Shown one piece after another: positions 5,741 through 12,457 of a stretch of 13,733 nt of DNA. Each line of letters begins with the position of its first letter. Position 1 is the first letter of the stretch. A program made the translations under genes and the position numbers. The notes beneath the pieces are model-generated. The model saw nothing but the letters and a program-made list of their open reading frames with translations. It did no database searches and was not told where the DNA came from. The DNA is from DAOUAJ01 sp034433615 (lineage in GTDB: Bacteria; Chloroflexota; Anaerolineae; DUEN01), in the NCBI GenBank assembly GCA_034433615.1, contig DAOUAJ010000145.1:1-13733 (forward strand). The letters are read 5' to 3'.

Positions 5741-6624
5741 ACATTATGGAACCGCAAACCGTCTCAGCCCCTCTACGCAACGTCGAGCTGGTGGAAGGCG
5801 AGCTGGCAGCCGTTTCCAGGCCGCCCGCGTCGGCCAGGACGCCGGCGGCCGCCAGACCACCTGCGGTCGCCAGGCTAAGGGAGGCCATCTCCATCGTGGG
5901 CGTGGTGGGGTTAGCCCTGTTGGGCTGGGAGGCGGCGGTACGGGCGTGGAGCGTGCCGCCCTACATCCTGCCAGCCCCGTCTTTGGTAGTGACCACCCTG
6001 GCACGTCACGCTGGCCTCTACCTCCACGCCGCGTTGGTGACGCTAGGCGAGGCTCTGGCCGGCCTGGTGCTCGGCCTGGGGGTCGGCATCGGGACAGCCA
6101 TCATCATCACCTTCTGGACACGGCTGGAGCGAGGTGTGCTGGCGCTGGCTATCCTGGTGAAGGCCACCCCGATGGTGGCAGTCGCCCCGCTACTGATCAT
6201 CTGGTTTGGCTTTGGGCCGCTGCCCAAGGTGATCATCACGGCGCTGCTCACCTTCTTTCCGGTGTTGATCAACGCGCACAGCGGCCTGCATGCGGTAGAC
6301 ACAGCCTTGCTGGCTTTGCTGCACTCGCTGCACGCCAGCCGGTGGGAGGTCTTCCGCTATGTGCGCTGGCCATCGGCCTGGCCCTATCTCTTCGCGGCCC
6401 TCAAGGTGGCGGCGCCCCTGGCGCTGGTGGGAGCCGTTGTCGCCGAATGGGCGGGGGCCTCGGCTGGGCTGGGCCGGACGATGTGGCTGGCCTATGCCAA
6501 CCTTAACCTGCCCATGCTCTTTGCCGCGGTCTTCTGCCTAGCGGCGATGGGTATGGCGCTGTACACGCTGGTTGTTGCCTGTGAAAAGCGCGTCGCATTT
6601 TGGATTTTAGATTTTAGATTTTAG
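5737..6624 (+). CDS. ABC transporter permease (SsuC/TauC/ThiX-like, BPD_transp_1 family)
   Basis: 295 aa. After a hydrophilic, Ala/Pro-rich N-terminal tail of about 45 residues come about six membrane segments, among them ISIVGVVGLALLGWEAAV, ALVTLGEALAGLVLGLGVGI and AAPLALVGAVVAEWAGAS. The cytoplasmic coupling (EAA-like) loop is LHASRWEVFRYVRWPSAWPY, about 209-228. The ATG at 5737 overlaps the ATPase stop; a second ATG at 5746 is possible. The last residues, AFWILDFRF, are encoded by GGATTTT/AGATTTT heptamers. That is unusual, and it looks as though the repeat replaced or extended the original C-terminus. One permease gene suggests a homodimeric channel. Confidence 0.92.
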   Translation: MNIMEPQTVSAPLRNVELVEGELAAVSRPPASARTPAAARPPAVARLREAISIVGVVGLALLGWEAAVRAWSVPPYILPAPSLVVTTLARHAGLYLHAALVTLGEALAGLVLGLGVGIGTAIIITFWTRLERGVLALAILVKATPMVAVAPLLIIWFGFGPLPKVIITALLTFFPVLINAHSGLHAVDTALLALLHSLHASRWEVFRYVRWPSAWPYLFAALKVAAPLALVGAVVAEWAGASAGLGRTMWLAYANLNLPMLFAAVFCLAAMGMALYTLVVACEKRVAFWILDFRF

Positions 6625-6629
6625 ATTTT
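6595..6629. repeat. Heptameric tandem repeat (AGATTTT) at the permease/binding-protein junction
   Basis: Five consecutive 7-bp units: GCATTTT, GGATTTT and three copies of AGATTTT. They span the permease stop codon (6622-6624) and end directly at the GGAGGGGG ribosome binding site of the next gene. The block is AT-rich in an otherwise GC-rich operon. Its period matches the heptamer array at 782-861 although the unit differs. Confidence 0.8.
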
Positions 6630-6638
6630 GGAGGGGGT

Positions 6639-7670
6639 ATGCACCACCAAGTTTCTCGGCTTTTCACTGTTCTCCTCCTGTTGACTTCCGCCCTGGCTGC
6701 CTGTTATCCTCCGGTGGCTCAGCCGACATCACCGGCAGCTAAGCCCTTGACGTTCATGGCGGGGTACAAGCCGCAGGCCAACCTGCCCTTTGTCGGGGCT
6801 TACGTGGCCAGGGAGAAGGGGTTCTTCGATGAGGTGGGGCTGGACGTGACGATCCAGCACTCCGCCGGGCGGGGCGAACATCTGCAACTCTTGATGGCCG
6901 GCAAGGTTCAGATCACCACCCAGGATGCTGGCGTGTTGCTTCAACGCCGCGCCGACCCCGGGCTGCCCCTGATCTCCATCGCGCTGATCGGCCAGCGCGG
7001 GCAGCAGGCGTTCGTCGCACTCACTTCGTCCGGCCTGGAGACGCCCAGGGACTGGGAAGGCCACAAGGTGGGATTCAAGGGGACACCGCCCCCTGAGCTC
7101 TTCGCCTTGCTGGAGGCGGCGGGCGCGGATGCCGATCGGGTCGAGCTGGTGAATGTGGGGTTTGATCCGCGGGTGCTAGTCGAAGGGATGGTGGATGTCT
7201 ACCCTGTCTTTAAATCCAACGAGCCCTATCTGCTGCGAAAATGGGGGTATGAGCTGCGCGAGTGGGACCCGGCCGACTACGGTGTGCCCACTCTCGGCCT
7301 CACCTATGTGACGACGCCTGACATCATCGCCCAGGATCCGGAGCGCATCGAGCGGTTTTTGAAGGCAGCACTGAAGGGTATCGCCTACGCCGAAGCGCAC
7401 CCTGACGAGGCCGTTCAGATCGTCCTCAAATATGCCGGCCCGGAGACCGATCCAGAGCACATGCGCTTCATGCTAGAAACCGAGCTCAAAGATGCCCATT
7501 CGCCCGTTACCGACGCGCACGGCCTGGGCTGGCAGACAACCGAGCAGTGGCAGGCCCTGGCTGACACGCTGGTGAAGTATGGCGCCTTGCCCCAGGCGAT
7601 TGAGGTCGGCGGTGCCTTCACGAACCAGTTCCTTGTAGACGCAAGCCCCAAGGGACTCAAAGGCCCTTAG
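6639..7670 (+). CDS. ABC transporter substrate-binding lipoprotein, NMT1/THI5-like (ThiY/RibY/SsuA group)
   Basis: 343 aa. The signal peptide ends in the lipobox LAAC (Cys22), so the protein is probably anchored outside the membrane. The mature part has the NMT1-like pattern FMAGYKPQANLPFVGAYVAR followed by EKGFFDEVGLDV, then GEHLQLLMAGKVQITTQDAG and DWEGHKVGFKG. These resemble binding proteins for thiamin pyrimidine precursors, riboflavin (RibY, known in Chloroflexi) or alkanesulfonates. The substrate cannot be decided here, and no thiamin or FMN riboswitch is visible upstream of the operon. A vitamin-type ligand would fit the flavin-barrel domain on the operon's regulator, but that is inference. 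It starts at the ATG at 6639, 4 bases after GGAGG and 14 bp after the permease. Confidence 0.88.
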   Translation: MHHQVSRLFTVLLLLTSALAACYPPVAQPTSPAAKPLTFMAGYKPQANLPFVGAYVAREKGFFDEVGLDVTIQHSAGRGEHLQLLMAGKVQITTQDAGVLLQRRADPGLPLISIALIGQRGQQAFVALTSSGLETPRDWEGHKVGFKGTPPPELFALLEAAGADADRVELVNVGFDPRVLVEGMVDVYPVFKSNEPYLLRKWGYELREWDPADYGVPTLGLTYVTTPDIIAQDPERIERFLKAALKGIAYAEAHPDEAVQIVLKYAGPETDPEHMRFMLETELKDAHSPVTDAHGLGWQTTEQWQALADTLVKYGALPQAIEVGGAFTNQFLVDASPKGLKGP

Positions 7671-7715
7671 GGTTGCGCGATCGGATAAATTGATGCACCG
7701 CATTCTCGTTTTTTG

Positions 7716-7724
7716 TGCTATACT
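7716..7724 (+). promoter_or_regulatory. Candidate extended -10 promoter of the small 94-aa gene
   Basis: TGCTATACT is an extended -10 element. No good -35 lies at 16-18 bp. It stands 44 bp before the ATG at 7769. Confidence 0.4.
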
Positions 7725-7768
7725 GTTTATGGCAAGGCAGGTCAGGCTCTGCGAGGAGGTGGTATAGT

Positions 7769-8053
7769 ATGTCCATCCTAGATAGATTGTTTCGGCGGGG
7801 TCAAAGCCGAGCAGCCGCGGCTGGAGCGGTCAAGCCGAAGATGACCGACGAGGAGGCGCGGGCCAAACGGCTCGCCCTGTGGAACGAGGTCCGGGCAGGC
7901 CCCACGCCAGAGCGGGCTGCACAAATCGTGACAGAGGCTCAAGAGCTCCTCGAGCACTTCGGTCGCCAGCATCCGTTCCACGACAACATTAACGACCTCA
8001 TTCAGGCGGCCGGGAAGCTGGCCGGGCGTGAGCAACTGTTTGGGGGAGACTGA
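7769..8053 (+). CDS. Small hydrophilic protein of unknown function
   Basis: 94 aa, not recognised. The ATG at 7769 follows GAGGAGGT with 8 bases between, an excellent site, so I preferred it to an ATG at 7715 that would add 18 residues. The protein begins MSILDRLFRRG, a short amphipathic stretch, then an Ala-rich linker and a charged, probably helical region with TDEEARAKRLALWNEVRAGPTPERAAQIVTEAQELLEHFG. No cysteines, membrane segments or catalytic motifs are seen. It lies 98 bp after the ABC operon with its own possible promoter, so it may be independent. About 180 bp of featureless sequence follows, containing a TGTCCA/TGGACA hairpin at 8182-8196. Confidence 0.7.
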   Translation: MSILDRLFRRGQSRAAAAGAVKPKMTDEEARAKRLALWNEVRAGPTPERAAQIVTEAQELLEHFGRQHPFHDNINDLIQAAGKLAGREQLFGGD

Positions 8054-8236
8054 GGAGATATGCAGGCATCTGAGGCGAACGGTGCAGTCTGAGGAGTGCG
8101 TCCTTTGGAAGGTGGCCGAGAAAGGACTCCCTGTCCTATGTTTGCCCATGCATTGGAGGAACGTCCTATCCTGGAGCGTGTTGTCCAACCTGGACAGTTT
8201 GTCAGAGCCTAGACCAGCCGGGAGAGGGAGTCCCTT

Positions 8237-8265
8237 TTGACAAAGCGGCGTATTTCATTTAACAT
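8237..8265 (+). promoter_or_regulatory. Promoter of the SRP RNA gene
   Basis: Perfect TTGACA (8237-8242), a 17-bp spacer and TAACAT (8260-8265). The RNA 5' end is predicted 7 bases downstream at about 8272. Confidence 0.82.
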
Positions 8266-8271
8266 GTAGGT

Positions 8272-8539
8272 GGTCGTGCTAGACGGGGAGCTAGCGGTGC
8301 CCTGTACCCGCAATCCGCTATAGCGGGGTCGAATTCCTCCTCGAGGGCTGGCGTGCGCTGGGACTGCCGGGCTAAGTGGCGTTGATGGCTGGGTCCTGCG
8401 CGGCAGGAGCCTGCGAACCCCGCCAGGTCCGGAAGGAAGCAACGGTAAGTGGTCACTTCTGGGTGCCGCAGGGCAGCCTGGCCTGAGTCGGCTGGCTGGG
8501 TAAGCCGGTGGCCGCGGCTCGACAGGAGGTGCACGACCA
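8272..8539 (+). ncRNA. ffs: Signal recognition particle RNA, large bacterial type
   Basis: About 268 nt. The ends pair as TGGTCGTGC (8272-8280) with GCACGACCA (8531-8539). The 5' Alu domain carries GGTGCCCTGTACCCGCAATC and the TATAGCGGGGTCGAATTCC stretch typical of Bacillus-type scRNA. The S domain contains the nearly invariant AGGTCCGGAAGGAAGC (8425-8440), the SRP54/Ffh binding site with its GGAA tetraloop. The RNA joins Ffh to target nascent membrane and secreted proteins. The long, Alu-containing form contrasts with the 4.5S RNA of most Proteobacteria. The exact 3' end is uncertain by a few bases. Confidence 0.95.
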
Positions 8540-8549
8540 GACATCATGA

Positions 8550-8585
8550 GGGACGGGCGGTCAGGTAAGCCGCCTGTCCCTTTTT
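8550..8585 (+). terminator. Rho-independent terminator of the SRP RNA
   Basis: GGGACGGGCGG (8550-8560) pairs with CCGCCTGTCCC (8570-8580), 11 pairs with one G-U, followed by TTTTT. Confidence 0.9.
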
Positions 8586-8598
8586 ACATAGTGCGTAG

Positions 8599-8741
8599 CT
8601 TGACAATGTTAAATTCGGCTCCGATGTAAGCTCTGAGGTTCGTAGTAAGCCACGAAGTCTGCGGAGTGGCGTCTCAAACGGCGTCAAACGGCACTCCGCA
8701 GACTCCGTACCTGACCACCAACGGAATCTAACATTGTCGAG
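8599..8741. mobile_element. 143-bp MITE-like nested inverted-repeat element
   Basis: Outer arms CTTGACAATGTTAAATTC (8599-8616) and GAATCTAACATTGTCGAG (8724-8741) match at 16 of 18 positions. Inside them is a perfect 13-bp inverted repeat AGTCTGCGGAGTG (8656-8668)/CACTCCGCAGACT (8692-8704), and GTCAAACGGC is nearly repeated in its loop. The direct repeat GTAG flanks both ends (8595-8598, 8742-8745), a possible 4-bp target duplication. There is no coding capacity. It lies directly after the SRP RNA terminator. Confidence 0.58.
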
Positions 8742-8763
8742 GTAGGCGGCGAGGATTTTGGAC

Positions 8764-8853
8764 CACGAAGCCGCGAAGGTTTCATGAAGATCACGAAGCG
8801 CGAAGGGCACGAAGGAGGTTGGTCGCAGCGTGAACCTTCGCGCATTCGTGATC
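8764..8853. repeat. Degenerate CACGAAG repeat with terminal inverted repeat
   Basis: CACGAAG occurs at 8764, 8792 and 8808, with CGCGAAG/ATGAAG variants between. GATCACGAAGCGCGAAGG (8789-8806) is matched in inverse by CCTTCGCGCATTCGTGATC (8835-8853), apart from one extra base. A long hairpin therefore forms 10 bases beyond the stop codon of the ProRS-like gene. No T-run follows, so it is not a canonical terminator. Confidence 0.6.
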
Positions 8854-8863
8854 CAATTTGAGA

Positions 8864-10387
8864 TCAAGAGAGGGCATCCAAGAGGCCTAAGATGGGGACG
8901 ATGGCAGAGGCCGCCGCAGCCCGCGCTTTCACCTCTACGCCACCTTGCTTCAAGCTGCGCGGGCTGATCGTCACCCGCCAGGGCAGCCCGATCAGGTCAG
9001 CATCAGCGAACTTGACGCCTGCGCTCTCGCCCCGCCGGTCCCACAAAGCCTGCCAGCCGCTCGCCTCCAACGTCCGGGCCACCTCGTCGGCAGCGACTGT
9101 CACTGCGGGCTGGTCCGGGTTCAAGACGACGACGTGCACATCGTAAGGGGCAACGACGGCCGGCAGGATCAGCCCGTGTTCATCGTGGTGCGCCTCGGCT
9201 ATGGCTACCAACAGCCAGCCCAGATCTACCTGGGCAGCGGCGATGTGCAGAGGCTGGGGGCGCCCTCCGGCGTCCAGGTAGGTCGGGCCGTCTGCCGACA
9301 CAGCGAAAGTCTCCAGCCTGGCGAGCATCAGCCCCTCGCTCGAGGCCAATCGTTCACTGCAAGCGGGGCAGGGATCCCCCGGGCGCGCCTGTGCCAGGTC
9401 GGTCAGGAGATCTACCTGGAAATTGCGTGGGTAGCGCACGTTGCGCAGGTGATAGCCGACACGGTTGCCACCTGCCACGAAGTTCAGGTCAGCCTGAATG
9501 GAAAGGTCGCCCACGACGGTGACCGGCTGGCGCCGGCTCAGTCCCACGGGAGAGGCGTAGCCGGCCACGATTCCCGCCGCTTCCAGCTCTGAGGACGTGG
9601 CCGGGTGCAACGGCTGCCCGATGGCCCGTTCCAGCTTGGTGGCGTCCACATCCAGATCACCTCGCATCACGGCGAAGATGACGCGCCCATCGGCCGTCGC
9701 GTAGAAGACGGCCTTGAGCGTGTGCGACGTAGGGACGCCCAGGAAATCGGCGACGGCCTGAATGGTCGTGCAGCCCGGCGTGGCCACTTCCTCCATCACC
9801 TGCGGCGGTTCGTCTGGCAGCGTAGTGATGCGCGGCCGCAGCGCGCCGGGTTCACCGGCATGCCCACAGGCGGGGCAGGTCAGCCATTCGTTGGGGCCAT
9901 TGGCGCACAGGAACGCCCAGGCACGGGCGACCCCGTCGGCTGTGGGTGTTGCTGCGATCTCCCTCACATCCAGCCCCAGGCGTGTCCAGGTGGCGCGCCA
10001 ATCTTCCCACACGGCGGTTGTGCTCATGCTCAAGTCGTCTGCAGTGGCTTCGAGCCATGCAAGCATCCAGACGCCGGACGTCGTGGGCCAATATAAGCGT
10101 TGCGGCAACTGACGGTATGAGCGGATCTCAGAGGCGATCAAGTTTTGCACTGGCGCGACAGTGGCCTCACTTGTGGCATCCAGGATCAGCGGTTGCGCGC
10201 CAGGCACGATATCCACGGATAGACGGCGCAGCCGATCCAACGCGATGGCGCCGAGAGGGAGCCAGATGGAGGTCAAACCGGTGCCGGTGCGCAGGTAGCC
10301 GGCCCGGCGCAGCCAGGTCTGGCCAGCCGGCTCCCGCTGTTGGGTGACCTCTCGTCGTGTGCGACCGAATAATCGCTCGATGTCCAT
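8864..10387 (-). CDS. Prolyl-tRNA synthetase paralogue with intact INS editing domain but degenerate catalytic motifs
   Basis: 507 aa, shorter than the usual ~570 of bacterial ProRS. The N-terminus (RLFGRTRRE ... LRRAGYLRTGTGLTSIWLPLG, 6-46), the SYRQLP stretch (90-95) and the C-terminal APYDVHVV (413-420) are clearly ProRS-like. Motif 2 with its FRDE and about 13 neighbouring residues is absent near residue 101, the THEE signature reads TSEA (72-75), and motif 3 GIGVSR reads VDLGWL (387-392). The ATP- and proline-binding arginines are therefore missing. The INS/YbaK-like domain (about 196-335) is well kept, with SHTLKAVFY (Lys225), GYASPVGL and NFVAGGNRVGYHLRN. Pairs C171/C174 and C340/C343 may bind a metal. 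I chose the ATG at 10387 because the ProRS-like sequence begins there; its ribosome site is weak. It may be a trans-editing factor for mischarged tRNA-Pro. Confidence 0.85.
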   Translation of the reverse strand: MDIERLFGRTRREVTQQREPAGQTWLRRAGYLRTGTGLTSIWLPLGAIALDRLRRLSVDIVPGAQPLILDATSEATVAPVQNLIASEIRSYRQLPQRLYWPTTSGVWMLAWLEATADDLSMSTTAVWEDWRATWTRLGLDVREIAATPTADGVARAWAFLCANGPNEWLTCPACGHAGEPGALRPRITTLPDEPPQVMEEVATPGCTTIQAVADFLGVPTSHTLKAVFYATADGRVIFAVMRGDLDVDATKLERAIGQPLHPATSSELEAAGIVAGYASPVGLSRRQPVTVVGDLSIQADLNFVAGGNRVGYHLRNVRYPRNFQVDLLTDLAQARPGDPCPACSERLASSEGLMLARLETFAVSADGPTYLDAGGRPQPLHIAAAQVDLGWLLVAIAEAHHDEHGLILPAVVAPYDVHVVVLNPDQPAVTVAADEVARTLEASGWQALWDRRGESAGVKFADADLIGLPWRVTISPRSLKQGGVEVKARAAAASAIVPILGLLDALS

Positions 10388-10500
10388 GGGTTTCTCTGCT
10401 GAGTAAAGCGGTGCCTCTGTGCCCATCCAGGGTGACTTTCGTGGTAAAATAGGGATGTATGAAGGCTCCCCTCCCCTGAATAGAGCAACACGGAGAGGGT

Positions 10501-10554
10501 CAAAAAAGCAAGGCACAGACCTTACGAGAAGCAACGATCCTTCTGGTCTGTGCC
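10501..10554 (-). terminator. Rho-independent terminator of tRNA-Lys
   Basis: On the minus strand a perfect 10-bp stem GGCACAGACC/GGTCTGTGCC encloses an inner AGAAG/CTTCT hairpin and is followed by TTGCTTTTTTG. It starts 11 bases after the tRNA 3' end. Confidence 0.88.
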
Positions 10555-10564
10555 CCAACTCAGG

Positions 10565-10638
<74 letters not shown>

Positions 10639-10677
10639 AACATGTAATGACTTAGCTCTCATTCCGAAGCTAAAAAC

Positions 10678-10706
10678 ATGATACCAGAACCCAGACCAAG
10701 TGTCAA
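10678..10706 (-). promoter_or_regulatory. Promoter of tRNA-Lys
   Basis: Minus-strand TTGACA (10701-10706) and TATCAT (10678-10683) with an ideal 17-bp spacer. Transcription would start near 10671, leaving about 33 nt of 5' leader for RNase P to remove. Confidence 0.82.
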
Positions 10707-10816
10707 ATGAGAAGACGACGTCTCAAAAAGTACAGACACGATCTGTCACACCAGGAGTTGGCCCTGAATTTCATGATGGCACGTCATTATCAACAGGATG
10801 AGAGAAGGAGGCACCT

Positions 10817-11392
10817 ATGTATCGAAAGAATATCCACTGGTTACTCTACGGCACAATGTTCGCCTTGACGCTGTTGGTCATCGCCTGTGCGCGCGGCGAG
10901 ATCACACCCCCAGAGGAGGGCGGCGTGATGACCATCCAGCTTGTCAGCCCTGCTTTTGCGGAAGGGGCGCCTATCCCGGCAAAATACACCTGTGATGGTG
11001 AAGATGTCTCCCCGCCTCTGAAGTGGAGCGGGGTACCACAGGGGACTAAAAGTATCGCTCTGATCTGTGACGATCCGGATGCTCCTCTGGGCACCTGGGT
11101 TCATTGGGTCCTTTACGATATCCCTTCGACAGTGACGGAACTTCCAGAGGGGATCCCTGCTACAGAGGTCATCCCCGACGGAACGCGGCAGGGCACCAAC
11201 GATTTCCAGCGCATCGGATATGGAGGCCCATGCCCACCCCCGGGTCGTCCTCATCGTTACTACTTCCGAATCTATGCGCTGGACACCGAGCTCCAACTCG
11301 ACCCCGGGGTGACGAAGAAGGAGCTCGTTAACGCCATGAAGGGGCATATCCTCGCCGAGGGACAACTGATGGGGACGTACAAAAGAGAGTAG
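10817..11392 (+). CDS. YbhB/YbcL-family (PEBP, Raf kinase inhibitor-like) lipoprotein
   Basis: 191 aa. The start codon ATG at 10817 has AAGGAGG 5 bases upstream. A signal peptide ends in VIAC (Cys24), so the protein is probably a surface-anchored lipoprotein. The PEBP fold is recognised by SPAFAEGAPIPAKYTCDGEDVSPPLKW (43-69), CDDPDAPLGTWVHWVLYDIP (84-103) and GYGGPCPPPGRPHRYYFRIYAL (134-155), which line the anion-binding pocket conserved in the family. Bacterial members have no settled role; binding of phosphate-like ligands or protease inhibition has been proposed. It is followed after 7 bp by the AlkZ-like gene, suggesting co-transcription, though the two have no evident functional link. 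Confidence 0.92.
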   Translation: MYRKNIHWLLYGTMFALTLLVIACARGEITPPEEGGVMTIQLVSPAFAEGAPIPAKYTCDGEDVSPPLKWSGVPQGTKSIALICDDPDAPLGTWVHWVLYDIPSTVTELPEGIPATEVIPDGTRQGTNDFQRIGYGGPCPPPGRPHRYYFRIYALDTELQLDPGVTKKELVNAMKGHILAEGQLMGTYKRE

Positions 11393-11399
11393 TTCAGAT

Positions 11400-12260
11400 A
11401 TGTTGCCTCTTGACCCTGATCGCTTGAAAGCCTATCAGGATCGCACCTTCCGCTTGTTGCCCGATTTGCGCTTGAGGGGGAAGGCCGATGCAATCGAGTT
11501 TGTGAACGAACGCGGGTTTGTCTACTTCTGGCCCATCAAAGGGATCATCCTGCCCAGCCTGTGGGCGGCCGTGGCCGGGGATCGTCCTGTCGCTTCGGAG
11601 CACGATGACCCCGGCCACGTGACCTGGGGTTGGAAAGACGATTTGCTGGACAAACGCCAGTGGTATTATGCTAAAGTGCTGCGAGGTAAAGCCACGGTGA
11701 TCGCCCTGGCCGTGGTGCCCTATTTTTACGCTCTCAGTGAGAACTATGGCGATCCAGAGCATGATTATCTGGAACTCTACCGGGACGGTCGGCTGTCACA
11801 GGCAGCCAAGCTGATCTATGAGGCGCTTCTGGACGCGGGTCCACTGGATACGGTCAACCTGCGACGGACGATCCACATGACGAGTCGGACCAGCGATAGC
11901 ATCTTTGAGCGCGGGTTGACCGAACTGCAGCGTGACTTCAAGATTTTGCCTGTGGGTGTGGCGGCGACGGGGGCCTGGCGCTACAGTTTCATTTACGATC
12001 TGGTGCATCGTTACTACCCCGATGTGCCCGAGAAAGCGCGCCCGATCACGCGCAAGGCAGCGCGCCAGAAGCTGGCCGGGTTGTATTTCGACTCGGTAGG
12101 AGCAGCGACGGCGGCTGATGTGGGTCGGCTGTTTCAGTGGAAGTCAGAAGAAATTGCTGCGACGTTAAGAGCACTGGTCGAGGTAGGGCAGGTACGAGGC
12201 GGTTACCAGCTAGCTGGCGGTTCAGAGGAGTACTTTGTTGCAGCGCAGATGCTGGCCTGA
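11400..12260 (+). CDS. AlkZ-like (HTH_42) winged-helix DNA-binding protein, apparently without the glycosylase motif
   Basis: 286 aa. The pattern LRGKADAIEFVNERGFVYFWPI (24-46), WGWKDDLLDKRQWYYAKVLRGKATVIALAV (76-105) and several helix-turn-helix-like segments in the C-terminal half (TKAAKLIYEALLDAGPLDTVNLRR-like at about 134-156, VGAATAADVGRLFQW at 233-247) resemble the HTH_42/AlkZ superfamily. True AlkZ/YcaQ glycosylases use QxQ or QxD in the segment that here reads YFW (42-44), so base excision is doubtful. It starts at the ATG at 11400, 7 bp after the lipoprotein gene, with only a weak AGAGAG upstream. I am moderately sure of the family and do not assign a function. Confidence 0.65.
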   Translation: MLPLDPDRLKAYQDRTFRLLPDLRLRGKADAIEFVNERGFVYFWPIKGIILPSLWAAVAGDRPVASEHDDPGHVTWGWKDDLLDKRQWYYAKVLRGKATVIALAVVPYFYALSENYGDPEHDYLELYRDGRLSQAAKLIYEALLDAGPLDTVNLRRTIHMTSRTSDSIFERGLTELQRDFKILPVGVAATGAWRYSFIYDLVHRYYPDVPEKARPITRKAARQKLAGLYFDSVGAATAADVGRLFQWKSEEIAATLRALVEVGQVRGGYQLAGGSEEYFVAAQMLA

Positions 12261-12457
12261 ACGACTCCTTCAGTGGGATTCTTTCGGTAAAGTAGACGTG
12301 CCACCAGGACCCCCGAGCGAATGCAACGCCGAGGCCGATCAAGAGCGCGGCGACCAGGAACACTCCCATTTTTGTCATGCCAGGCTCGAAGCCCCGCCTC
12401 TTCGTGAGGGCCGAGGCGTCCTCGCCGAGGCTATTGCCTCTTGTCATGTCACGCCCA

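Noticed and set aside
8028..8240. 70-residue open frame overlapping the end of the small gene
   Set aside because: It has no ribosome binding site, overlaps the 94-aa gene and runs into the SRP RNA promoter. No recognisable sequence features.
8209..8547. Open frames on the minus strand across the SRP RNA
   Set aside because: The region is fully explained by a conserved structured RNA with its own promoter and terminator.
10708..10746. Imperfect palindromes (TGAGA/TCTCA and ACAGA/TCTGT) between tRNA-Lys and the PEBP gene
   Set aside because: Short and imperfect, with no regulator nearby, so not distinguishable from chance.
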